Assembly: GCA_900757145.1 (NCBI GenBank)
Contig: CAAEMT010000054.1
Coordinates: forward strand, 1-34,259
DNA from: Lachnospiraceae bacterium
GTDB lineage: Bacteria > Bacillota > Clostridia > Lachnospirales > Lachnospiraceae
Direction: 5' to 3'
Length of the DNA: 34,259 bases
Part shown: piece by piece, positions 24,696-32,093 of the stretch
Position numbering within the stretch: the stretch's first letter is position 1
Layout of the letters: each line of letters starts with the position of its first letter
Program-made: the position numbers and the translations under genes
Notes under the pieces: model-generated
Told to the model about the DNA's origin: nothing
Databases searched by the model: none
What the model saw: only the letters and a program-made list of their open reading frames with translations

Positions 24696-25832
24696 ATGAA
24701 TAAACGGCAATCCTGGAATATTATTACCCTGTTTTGTATTTTGATCTTTGGTTTTACGGTGGCAACACTGATAAAGCCTGAGACAGAGTATTCTGAATCG
24801 GAAAACAGGACGCTGGCAAAAATGCCGGAACTTAAAGCAGAAACTGTTTTAAACGGAGAGTTTGAAGCAGATTATGAAACGTACCTGACAGATCAGTTTG
24901 TGGCACGCGATGCGTGGATTGGATTTAAGACAGCAGTAGAACGCGCGATGCTGAAAAGAGAAAGCAAGGATATTTATTTTGCAGACGATGGGTATCTAAT
25001 CGAAAAACATACGGGAGCTTTTGACTCAGACACATCACAGATCAATATCCGTGTACTCGGAGAGTTCGCAAAAATGTATGAGGAGCAGTTTAAGGATCAT
25101 ATGACGGTGATGGTCGTGCCGAATGCTGTCGATATTTTATCGGATAAGCTTCCGCCGTTTGCTGCCCCGTATGATCAGGAGGAATATCTTGGAAAGATCA
25201 GGGATGTGCTTCCGGCAGGCGTGTGGTTCGATACATCGTCTGTCCTGCGCAGTCATTCCGATGAAGAGATTTATTACAGGACGGATCATCACTGGAAAAC
25301 GCTGGCTGCGTTTTATGTGTATCAGGAATGGGCAGAGAGTCAGGGATTTGATCCGGTGCAGTCATCAGATTATGAGATTGAGACAGTGACACAGGATTTT
25401 GAAGGAACAATCCAGTCAAAACTCGGCATTGATGCACAGAAAGACTCCATTGAGCTATACAAACAGAGGGATGATATCTTTTATACAGTGCAAAAAGGTG
25501 ATTCGCAGGAGATAGGATACAGTGTATACGATCGCACGGCTCTTGAGACAAAAAGCAAGTACGATATTTTCTTTGGAGGGAATCACGCTCTTGTAAAGAT
25601 TGGAACGCGCGCAGGCACAGGAAGGAGGATTCTTGTGATAAAGGATTCCTATGCGCACTGCTTTGTACCGTTTTTGCTCGAAGAGTTTGATGAAATAGAT
25701 ATGCTTGATATTCGTTATTATAATCAGAAAGTGAGCGATCTGATCGCAAATGGTAATTATACGGATCTGTTGTTTTTGTATAATGCGTCCGGTTTTGCGG
25801 AAGATACGAGTATCAGCAGATTGACATATTGA
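24696..25832 (+). CDS. DHHW/AlgX-like membrane-anchored acetyltransferase partner
   Basis: A 378-residue protein with one N-terminal membrane anchor (about residues 7-27, IITLFCILIFGFTVATL) and an extracytoplasmic SGNH-like domain. The DHHW motif is visible as YYRTDHHWKTLAA near residue 195 and the putative catalytic serine as VIKDSYAHCF near residue 317, after GGNHALVK. By homology to AlgX/AlgJ it would take the acetyl group delivered by the MBOAT protein and place it on a surface glycan. The start is the ATG at 24696 with SD TAGGTGGAG; the TTG at 24687 is too close to the SD. Confidence 0.9.
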   Translation: MNKRQSWNIITLFCILIFGFTVATLIKPETEYSESENRTLAKMPELKAETVLNGEFEADYETYLTDQFVARDAWIGFKTAVERAMLKRESKDIYFADDGYLIEKHTGAFDSDTSQINIRVLGEFAKMYEEQFKDHMTVMVVPNAVDILSDKLPPFAAPYDQEEYLGKIRDVLPAGVWFDTSSVLRSHSDEEIYYRTDHHWKTLAAFYVYQEWAESQGFDPVQSSDYEIETVTQDFEGTIQSKLGIDAQKDSIELYKQRDDIFYTVQKGDSQEIGYSVYDRTALETKSKYDIFFGGNHALVKIGTRAGTGRRILVIKDSYAHCFVPFLLEEFDEIDMLDIRYYNQKVSDLIANGNYTDLLFLYNASGFAEDTSISRLTY

Positions 25833-25891
25833 GAGGGGTACGGAGGCGCATTTTATTATAGCAAGACAGTAAAGATGAAGGAGGCAAGAAA

Positions 25892-26740
25892 ATGAGCTAC
25901 GCAGATAAGGTTTTTATTGACATGTGTAAGGATATTCTGGAAAACGGAGTCAGCACCGAGGGAGAGAAGGTGCGTCCTAAATGGGAGGATGGGACGTCCG
26001 CGTATACGATCAAGCGTTTTGGCGTTGTAAACCGCTACGATCTCCGCAGAGAGTTTCCGGCGCTGACACTGCGCAGAACGGGAATCAAGAGCGCATTTGA
26101 TGAGCTGTTGTGGATATGGCAGAAAAAATCAAACAACATTCATGATCTTGGCAGCCATATCTGGGACAGCTGGGCTGATGAGGACGGAAGTATAGGAAAG
26201 GCGTATGGATACCAGATGCAGGTGAAACACCAGTATAAAGAGGGAATGATGGATCAGGTAGACCGTGTGCTCTATGACCTGAAGAACAATCCGTACAGCC
26301 GTCGTATTATGACGAATATTTATGTGCATGCCGATCTGCACGAGATGAATCTGTATCCGTGCGCTTACAGCATGACATTCAATGTGACACAAGAGAGGGG
26401 GGAAGAGGGGTTGACACTCAACGCGATCCTCAACCAGCGTTCGCAGGATGTACTTGCAGCTAACAACTGGAATGTCGTACAGTATGCGCTGCTTGTGCAT
26501 ATGATGGCACAAAGCTGCGGCATGAAGGCAGGAGAGCTTGTACATGTGATTGCAGACGCACATATATACGACCGTCACATTCCGCTTGTGAAAGAGCTGA
26601 TCGGCAGGGAAACGCATCCGGCTCCGAAGGTGTGGCTCAATCCTGATATTAAAGATTTTTATGATTTTACAGTGGATGATCTGCACGTTGAGGATTATGT
26701 GACAGGACCGCAGATTAAAAATATACCAATCGCAGTCTAA
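25892..26740 (+). CDS. thyA: Thymidylate synthase
   Basis: Methylates dUMP to dTMP with methylene-tetrahydrofolate, producing dihydrofolate. The 282-residue protein has the catalytic Cys157 in LYPCAYSMTFNV, the dUMP/folate site QRSQDVLAANNWNVVQYA, and HVIADAHIYDRH. The N-terminal RFGVVNRYDLR supplies a phosphate-binding Arg. SD GAAGGAGG. It is followed 86 nt later by folA, which recycles the dihydrofolate it makes, so the two act as a pair. Confidence 0.96.
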   Translation: MSYADKVFIDMCKDILENGVSTEGEKVRPKWEDGTSAYTIKRFGVVNRYDLRREFPALTLRRTGIKSAFDELLWIWQKKSNNIHDLGSHIWDSWADEDGSIGKAYGYQMQVKHQYKEGMMDQVDRVLYDLKNNPYSRRIMTNIYVHADLHEMNLYPCAYSMTFNVTQERGEEGLTLNAILNQRSQDVLAANNWNVVQYALLVHMMAQSCGMKAGELVHVIADAHIYDRHIPLVKELIGRETHPAPKVWLNPDIKDFYDFTVDDLHVEDYVTGPQIKNIPIAV

Positions 26741-26826
26741 GGAAGAGACAGACAAAGCGGAGAAAGTGGGAAACAAACAGGAAACTGTACAGGCTGGTAT
26801 GGAAAGAAAGCAGGAGGAATGAAGCA

Positions 26827-27321
26827 ATGAACGTGATAGTAGCTGTAGATAAGAACTGGGGAATCGGGAAGAATAATCAGCTTCTCGTAAGTATTCCGTC
26901 TGATATGAAATTTTTTCGCGAGACGACAAACGGACACGTTGTCGTGATGGGACGCAAGACACTGGAGTCTTTTCCGAACGGTCTGCCGCTTAAGAACAGA
27001 ACAAATATCGTACTGACAAATAATCCAGATTATCGCGTAAAAGGAGCAGTGATCTGTCATACGGTAGATGAAGTGCTTGAGGAACTTAAAAAGTATGACG
27101 AGGAAGAGATCTATATTATCGGAGGAGACAGCGTTTACCGTCAGTTTCTTCCCTACTGTAAGGTCGCTCATGTGACAAAGATCGATCACGTCTATGAAGC
27201 AGATTCATTTTTCCCGAACCTTGACGAGATGAAGGAGTGGGTGATCACGGGAGACAGCGAGGAACAGACGTACTTTGATCTGGAGTATCGTTTTCTGAGA
27301 TATGAGAGGATTTCGGAGTAA
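26827..27321 (+). CDS. folA: Dihydrofolate reductase
   Basis: Reduces dihydrofolate with NADPH. The 164-residue protein shows NVIVAVDKNWGIGKNNQLL at the N-terminus, the catalytic acidic residue in PSDMKFFRE, the NADPH site VVMGRKTLES, NRTNIVLTNN, and the late EIYIIGGDSVYRQFLP. SD CAGGAGGA precedes the ATG at 26827. Downstream of thyA and probably co-transcribed, ended by the bidirectional terminator at 27358-27402. Confidence 0.95.
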   Translation: MNVIVAVDKNWGIGKNNQLLVSIPSDMKFFRETTNGHVVVMGRKTLESFPNGLPLKNRTNIVLTNNPDYRVKGAVICHTVDEVLEELKKYDEEEIYIIGGDSVYRQFLPYCKVAHVTKIDHVYEADSFFPNLDEMKEWVITGDSEEQTYFDLEYRFLRYERISE

Positions 27322-27357
27322 GCGCAACGCTGAACTAAAATAAAATATACAAAAATA

Positions 27358-27402
27358 AAAGACACACCGCGTAGCACGATCATATGGGCGCGGTGTGTCT
27401 TT
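27358..27402. terminator. Bidirectional terminator between folA and pyrI
   Basis: AAAGACACACCGCG (27358-27371) pairs perfectly with CGCGGTGTGTCTTT (27389-27402) around a 17-nt loop. T-rich DNA follows in both directions (TTTCTT on plus, TTTTATTTTTG on minus). It serves both convergent operons. Confidence 0.9.
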
Positions 27403-27416
27403 CTTCATGAAAATAA

Positions 27417-27857
27417 TTACTGTTTCTTACGTGAACTGCGGTATTTCTCTTCACAGTACTGACAACGGTACACCTCGTTTTCAGCATCGGCAAGGAAGAA
27501 TACTTGTTCCAGCTCCTGCTCGATAGAGGTGATACAGCGCGGATTTTTGCAGTGAATAATATTTACCAGCTTTTTCGGAAGTGTCAGTTCCTTTTTTGCG
27601 ACGATTTTTGCATTCTGGATGATGTTGACGGTGATGCGGTGATCGATGAAACCGAGTACGTTCAGATCCAGCTCATCAATCGGGCATTCAATTTTGATAA
27701 TATCTTTTTTTCCCATCTTGTTGCTATGTGCGTTTTTGATAATAGCAACACAGCAGTCCATGCGATCGAGCTTTAGGTATTTGTAGATCGACATTGCCTT
27801 GCCTGCTTCGATGTGGTCGAGGACAACGCCCTCATTCAACTGTCCGACATTTAACAT
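27417..27857 (-). CDS. pyrI: Aspartate carbamoyltransferase regulatory subunit
   Basis: A 146-residue allosteric subunit that binds nucleotides and zinc and assembles with PyrB. The N-terminal half has GVVLDHIEAGKAMSIYKYL (nucleotide-binding region); the C-terminal zinc domain has CKNPRC and CQYC, the four ligands spaced as in E. coli PyrI. The ATG overlaps the last 7 bases of pyrB, with an SD (GGAGGTG) inside pyrB, so the subunits are made together. Its presence predicts an E. coli-like allosteric ATCase. Confidence 0.96.
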   Translation of the reverse strand: MLNVGQLNEGVVLDHIEAGKAMSIYKYLKLDRMDCCVAIIKNAHSNKMGKKDIIKIECPIDELDLNVLGFIDHRITVNIIQNAKIVAKKELTLPKKLVNIIHCKNPRCITSIEQELEQVFFLADAENEVYRCQYCEEKYRSSRKKQ

Positions 27858-28771
27858 ACTTCCACCTCCAATAATGTGAGAATCAGCGCCATCCGCACGT
27901 ATACGCCATACTGTACCTGCTTGAAATACGCTGCACGCGGATCATCGTCTACTTCAACGGCTATTTCATTGACACGTGGAAGCGGATGAAGGATCTGCAT
28001 ATCAGGTTTTGCGAGAGTAAGTTTTTCGGAATCGAGGATATAGAAATCTTTCATGCGGACGTAATCCTCTTCGTTAAAGAATCGCTCTCTTTGTACGCGC
28101 GTCATGTAAAGCAGATCAAGCTCCGGCATTGCGTCTTCAAGGCGGACAACTTCCTTAAAATTCTGGTTGTTCCTGCGGAGTACATCATCGCGGATGTTGT
28201 CCGGGATACGCAGCTCCTCCGGGGAGATCAGAACAAAATTTACATTCGGGTAGCGGATCAGCGCCTGGATCAGGGAGTGTACTGTTCTTCCGAATTTCAG
28301 GTCGCCGCAAAGTCCGATCGTGAAGTTGTCAAGACGTCCCTTTAAGGAACGGATCGTCAGCAGGTCTGTGAGCGTCTGAGTAGGATGTTGATGACCGCCG
28401 TCTCCTGCATTGATCACAGGTATCCCTGACTTCATAGATGCGACGAGCGGAGCACCCTCTTTCGGGTGCCGCATTGCACAGATATCGGCGTAACAGGAGA
28501 TGACACGGATCGTATCGGATACGCTCTCCCCTTTGGATGCCGAACTGGAATCAGCCGAAGAAAAACCAAGTACGCTGCCACCCAGATTTAACATTGCTGC
28601 TTCAAAACTGAGTCTGGTACGTGTACTTGGTTCATAAAATAAAGTTGCTATTTTCTTGCCTGCACAGGCATGTGCGTATTTTTCTGGATTTGCTTCGATA
28701 TCATTGGCAAGATTGAGAAGTTTGTCGAGTTCTTCCACCGAGAAATCTAATGGGCTCATCAAATGTCTCAT
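27851..28771 (-). CDS. pyrB: Aspartate carbamoyltransferase catalytic subunit
   Basis: Condenses carbamoyl phosphate with aspartate, the committed step of pyrimidine synthesis. The 306-residue protein has the carbamoyl-phosphate motif FYEPSTRTRLSFE, the mobile-loop Lys in SSASKGES, HPTQTLTDL, and the aspartate-binding region MTRVQRERF with LHPLPRVNEI. SD AAGGAGG lies 5 nt before the ATG at 28771; a longer open frame to 28876 has no support. Translationally coupled to pyrI. Confidence 0.97.
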   Translation of the reverse strand: MRHLMSPLDFSVEELDKLLNLANDIEANPEKYAHACAGKKIATLFYEPSTRTRLSFEAAMLNLGGSVLGFSSADSSSASKGESVSDTIRVISCYADICAMRHPKEGAPLVASMKSGIPVINAGDGGHQHPTQTLTDLLTIRSLKGRLDNFTIGLCGDLKFGRTVHSLIQALIRYPNVNFVLISPEELRIPDNIRDDVLRRNNQNFKEVVRLEDAMPELDLLYMTRVQRERFFNEEDYVRMKDFYILDSEKLTLAKPDMQILHPLPRVNEIAVEVDDDPRAAYFKQVQYGVYVRMALILTLLEVEVC

Positions 28772-28835
28772 AGTATCCTCCTTACATGTACGCCCGCAGG
28801 GGCATCTTTTGTGGGTTATAATCTTTCTTCCCGAT

Positions 28836-28864
28836 ATGATACCGTATATAGAAGAGAATTGCAA
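28836..28864 (-). promoter_or_regulatory. Promoter for pyrBI
   Basis: On the minus strand, TTGCAA (28864-28859), a 17-nt spacer and TATCAT (28841-28836). The leader is about 55-60 nt and contains only a GCCC/GGGC mini-stem. I see no PyrR-type attenuator or pyrimidine leader peptide. Confidence 0.6.
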
Positions 28865-28885
28865 GATGAAAAACACAAATTTTTC

Positions 28886-28914
28886 TTGCCTTCATATTTT
28901 AAAAAGGTTATACT
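28886..28914 (+). promoter_or_regulatory. Promoter for the PH-domain gene
   Basis: TTGCCT (28886-28891), a 17-nt spacer and TATACT (28909-28914), divergent from the pyrBI promoter, 22 bases away. Confidence 0.6.
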
Positions 28915-28996
28915 TTTTTTACGGCGAAAAGCTGTAAAATGATGCTGGCAGCAGGAGCAGCCAAAAGACTGGGGATTATGATAAGGAGGCATTTCG

Positions 28997-29380
28997 ATGG
29001 AATATAAGGAAAAGAAGCGCTGGTTATTTTTCGGTCTTCCGTTTACATTTACGACATATACGGTAAAAGAAGATATTATAAATATTGCGGCAGGTTTACT
29101 TAACAGAGTGGAGAATGACTGCTATATGTACAAGATCATAGATGTCCGGTTGGAGACGAGTCTATGGGAAAGAATATTTGGGCTTGGCACAGTACACTGC
29201 TTCAGCAGTGATGTAACAGATCCGGATCTTCGTCTAAGACATATCAAAAACGCGCGGGAGATCAAGGATTATATCCTGAAGCAGTCAGAGGAAGAGAGAA
29301 GACGAAAACGTACAATGAACACACAGAATCTTGACGGAGATCCTGACCTTGGGGCAAATGACAGCTGTGATCTTTTCTGA
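28997..29380 (+). CDS. Small bacterial PH-domain (bPH2, YdbT-like) protein
   Basis: A 127-residue protein. Residues 1 to about 95 form a PH-like domain of the YdbT/bPH2 type: TTYTVKEDIINIAAGLLNR, MYKIIDVRLETSLWERIFGLGTVHCFSSD, then LRHIKNAREIKDYIL. Unlike most relatives it lacks obvious membrane helices, so it would be cytoplasmic or peripheral. The last 30 residues are polar and charged (EEERRRKRT, then an Asp-rich end), probably disordered. SD AAGGAGG precedes the ATG. It stands alone between pyrBI and prfC. Function unknown. Confidence 0.75.
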   Translation: MEYKEKKRWLFFGLPFTFTTYTVKEDIINIAAGLLNRVENDCYMYKIIDVRLETSLWERIFGLGTVHCFSSDVTDPDLRLRHIKNAREIKDYILKQSEEERRRKRTMNTQNLDGDPDLGANDSCDLF

Positions 29381-29448
29381 GAATCAGGCGTATGCAGCGT
29401 GCTGCAGTACAAAAGTCTGCTTTATACATTCTTTGCTCGCTTTGTACG

Positions 29449-29485
29449 TTGACAGCGCAGGAAAGCCCTGCTAGAATAGGCAGGG
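29449..29485 (+). promoter_or_regulatory. Strong promoter for prfC with inverted repeat around the -10 box
   Basis: Consensus TTGACA (29449-29454), a 17-nt spacer and TAGAAT (29472-29477). CCCTGC (29466-29471) and GCAGGG (29480-29485) form a 6-bp inverted repeat bracketing the -10 box, a typical position for a repressor operator. Confidence 0.7.
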
Positions 29486-29521
29486 AAATTTTTTGGAAAA
29501 ATACAGTTGGAGGAAGATACT

Positions 29522-31108
29522 GTGGGTAATATAAAAGAAGAAATTACAAAGCGGAGGACCTTTGCCATTATTTCACATCCGGACGCCGGTAAGACGACGC
29601 TGACGGAGAAATTCCTGCTTTATGGAGGAGCGATTAATCTGGCAGGTTCCGTAAAAGGAAAAGCAACGGCGCGACACGCCGTTTCAGACTGGATGGAGAT
29701 CGAGAAGGAAAGAGGTATTTCAGTTACCTCATCCGTGCTCCAGTTCAACTACGGAGGTTTTTGTATCAATATCCTTGATACACCCGGACATCAGGACTTC
29801 TCGGAGGACACATACCGTACTTTGATGGCGGCTGATTCGGCTGTGATGGTCATCGATGCGTCAAAAGGTGTAGAAGCTCAGACAAGAAAGCTGTTTAAGG
29901 TCTGTGTGATGCGTCATATTCCGATCTTTACATTTATCAATAAGCTCGACCGCGATGCGAACGATACGTTTGAGCTGCTCGATGAGATTGAAAAGGAGCT
30001 TGGAATCGCAACGTGTCCGATCAACTGGCCTATCGGTTCGGGAAAGAATTTTAAAGGAGTATATGACCGCGCAACGCGCAAGGTGACAACGTTTACCGAC
30101 ACGCAGAAAGGAACGAAAGCAGGCGTTGCGACGGAGCTTGACATAGATTCTGAAGAGCTGCAGAATTTCATCGGCGAGCAGAATATGGAGACTCTGATGG
30201 AGGAGATCGAGCTGCTTGACGGCGCTTCGGCAGAGTTTGATCAGGAGCTTGTCAGTCAGGGAAAATTATCTCCTGTATTTTTCGGCTCGGCTCTTACAAA
30301 TTTTGGTGTGGAGATCTTTTTGAAGCATTTCCTTAAGATGACGAGCTCGCCGCTTCCGAGAACGGCTGATTGCGGGGTAATCGATCCGATCAAAGAGGAC
30401 TTTTCGGCATTTGTATTTAAGATCCAAGCAAATATGAATAAGGCGCACCGTGACAGGATCGCGTTTATGCGTATCTGCTCCGGTAAATTTGACGCCGGTA
30501 TGGAGGTATATCACGTACAGGGCGATCGTAAGCAGCGGCTTTCCCAGCCACAGCAGATGATGGCACAGGAGCGTCATATCGTGTCAGAGGCGTATGCAGG
30601 AGACATTATCGGCGTCTTCGATCCTGGTATCTTCTCGATCGGTGATACGATCTGTATGCCGGGGAAAAAGTTTGCGTACGAGGGTATTCCGACGTTTGCG
30701 CCGGAGCATTTTGCGAGAGTGCGTCAGCTTGATACGATGAAGAGAAAGCAGTTTGTAAAGGGGATCAACCAGATCGCGCAGGAGGGGGCGATCCAGATTT
30801 TTCAGGAATATAATACCGGCATGGAGGAGATCATAGTCGGCGTAGTAGGTGTTCTGCAGTTTGATGTGCTCAAATACCGTCTTGAAAATGAATACAATGT
30901 CGATATCCGGTTAGAGCCGCTTCCGTATGAGCATATCCGCTGGATCGAGAATGAGGACATTGATCTTAATAAGATCGTAGGCACTTCTGATATGAAGAAG
31001 ATAAAGGATTTAAAAGACCGTCCGCTGCTTTTGTTTATCAACAGCTGGTCAGTAGGAATGGTGCTGGATCGTAATGAAGGACTGATCCTCTCTGAGTTCG
31101 GAAGGTAA
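29522..31108 (+). CDS. prfC: Peptide chain release factor 3
   Basis: GTPase that removes RF1/RF2 from the ribosome after termination. The 528 residues match E. coli RF3 in length. G motifs: SHPDAGKTTLTEK (G1), RGISVTSS (G2), ILDTPGHQDFSED (G3) and FINKLDRD (G4), followed by the RF3-specific body with PINWPIGSGKNFKGVYD and the C-terminal IVGVVGVLQFDVL. The start is GTG at 29522, 8 nt after GGAGG; the in-frame TTG at 29507 overlaps the SD. Transcribed alone; no terminator is visible before the next promoter. Confidence 0.95.
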   Translation: MGNIKEEITKRRTFAIISHPDAGKTTLTEKFLLYGGAINLAGSVKGKATARHAVSDWMEIEKERGISVTSSVLQFNYGGFCINILDTPGHQDFSEDTYRTLMAADSAVMVIDASKGVEAQTRKLFKVCVMRHIPIFTFINKLDRDANDTFELLDEIEKELGIATCPINWPIGSGKNFKGVYDRATRKVTTFTDTQKGTKAGVATELDIDSEELQNFIGEQNMETLMEEIELLDGASAEFDQELVSQGKLSPVFFGSALTNFGVEIFLKHFLKMTSSPLPRTADCGVIDPIKEDFSAFVFKIQANMNKAHRDRIAFMRICSGKFDAGMEVYHVQGDRKQRLSQPQQMMAQERHIVSEAYAGDIIGVFDPGIFSIGDTICMPGKKFAYEGIPTFAPEHFARVRQLDTMKRKQFVKGINQIAQEGAIQIFQEYNTGMEEIIVGVVGVLQFDVLKYRLENEYNVDIRLEPLPYEHIRWIENEDIDLNKIVGTSDMKKIKDLKDRPLLLFINSWSVGMVLDRNEGLILSEFGR

Positions 31109-31114
31109 AACTGC

Positions 31115-31143
31115 TTGCAATGTGAAATCATTTTTACTATAAT
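31115..31143 (+). promoter_or_regulatory. Promoter for the Asp23-nusB-xseAB-ispA unit
   Basis: TTGCAA (31115-31120), a 17-nt spacer and a consensus TATAAT (31138-31143), seven bases after the prfC stop. It is the only strong promoter seen for the five downstream genes. Confidence 0.75.
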
Positions 31144-31191
31144 AGATACCAGATAAAAGTTCAGAACAGTTGATATATTTTGGAGGTGCTT

Positions 31192-31572
31192 ATGGAAAAC
31201 ACAGAGCTTCATACACATAAATTGCAAAATGAAGAAAAGTTCGGTGAAGTACGTATTGCAGACGAGGTGGTTGCGATCATCGCGGGGCTTGCTGCTTCTG
31301 AGGTAGAGGGCGTTGCTTCCATGGCAGGCAATGTCACGAGAGACTTGATTGAAAAGCTGGGGATGAAGAGTCTGTCAAAGGGTGTGAAGATTACGATGGA
31401 GGATGATTCCGTACACGTAGCTCTTGCGATCAATATTCAGTACGGGTTCAATGTTCCGGCGACGAGCTCTAAAATTCAGGAGAAAGTAAAGACGGCGATC
31501 GAGACGATGACCGGACTTGAAGTTGCGGAAGTGAACATAAAGATTGTAAATGTTTTGATGGAAAAGGACTGA
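31192..31572 (+). CDS. Asp23/Gls24 family envelope-stress protein
   Basis: A 126-residue member of the Asp23/Gls24 (YloU, AmaP-associated) family, with EVRIADEVVAIIAGLAASEVEGVASMAG near residue 24 and the C-terminal VKTAIETMTGLEVAEVNIKI. Related proteins sit at the inner face of the membrane, and some are alkaline-shock or cell-wall-stress induced; the variant directly before nusB is a conserved Clostridia gene of unclear role. SD GGAGGTG precedes the ATG at 31192. First gene of the unit, followed by a structured 96-nt leader before nusB. Confidence 0.92.
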   Translation: MENTELHTHKLQNEEKFGEVRIADEVVAIIAGLAASEVEGVASMAGNVTRDLIEKLGMKSLSKGVKITMEDDSVHVALAINIQYGFNVPATSSKIQEKVKTAIETMTGLEVAEVNIKIVNVLMEKD

Positions 31573-31581
31573 GAACAGGGT

Positions 31582-31657
31582 AGCTGTTGCAAGATGCATC
31601 CGGCGGACCGGATATCCGCCGGATCATATCTTTTGCAGCAGCTCCTTTTATAAGGAG
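31582..31657 (+). promoter_or_regulatory. Structured nusB leader: long hairpin followed by an SD-sequestering hairpin
   Basis: Bases 31582-31643 form a long stem (AGCTG, TGCAA, GAT and ATCCGGCGG on the left; the matching CCGCCGGAT, ATC, TTGCA and CAGCT on the right) with small bulges and a 9-nt loop. Overlapping its last two bases, CTCCTT (31642-31647) pairs with AAGGAG (31652-31657), the nusB SD, across a TTAT loop. The two stems compete at their junction. The CCTTTTA tract after the first stem may also allow partial termination. Confidence 0.6.
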
Positions 31658-31668
31658 ACAGACAGGAC

Positions 31669-32067
31669 ATGAAGAGAAGCGAGATCAGGGAGAATATATT
31701 TAAGCTCTTATTCTGCGCACAGTTCCACAGTGAGCAGGAGATTCCAACGCAGATGGATAGCTATTTTGAGGAGCTTTCAGAGCTGGGAGAATCTGACAGA
31801 ATGTACATGGAGGAAAAATTCGGGCGGATTAAAGAGCTTTCCGGGGAATTAGATGAAAAGATCAACAATGCCTCACGCGGCTGGAAGACAGGACGTATGG
31901 GTAAGGCAGAGCTTGCAATCTTGCGTCTTGCAGTATATGAAATGCTGTATGATGATGAGATCCCGGTAAAGGTAGCGATTAATGAAGCAGTAGAGCTTTC
32001 TAAAAGATACGGCGGGGAGGACGCGCCGTCTTTTGTAAACGGTATTTTGGGTAAAATTGCCTCTTAA
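31669..32067 (+). CDS. nusB: Transcription antitermination protein NusB
   Basis: Binds boxA RNA with S10 (NusE) in rRNA antitermination. The 132-residue all-helical protein has the family start REIRENIFKLLFCAQF-like (residues 4-18), the NASRGWKTGRMGKAELAILRLAVYE core and the C-terminal PVKVAINEAVELSKRYGGEDAPSFVNGILGKI. SD AAGGAG is 11 nt before the ATG and can be masked by an upstream CTCCTT. It is followed 26 nt later by xseA, the conserved Clostridia order. Confidence 0.95.
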   Translation: MKRSEIRENIFKLLFCAQFHSEQEIPTQMDSYFEELSELGESDRMYMEEKFGRIKELSGELDEKINNASRGWKTGRMGKAELAILRLAVYEMLYDDEIPVKVAINEAVELSKRYGGEDAPSFVNGILGKIAS

Positions 32068-32093
32068 AGTACCGGCGGTCGGACAGGAGCAGA

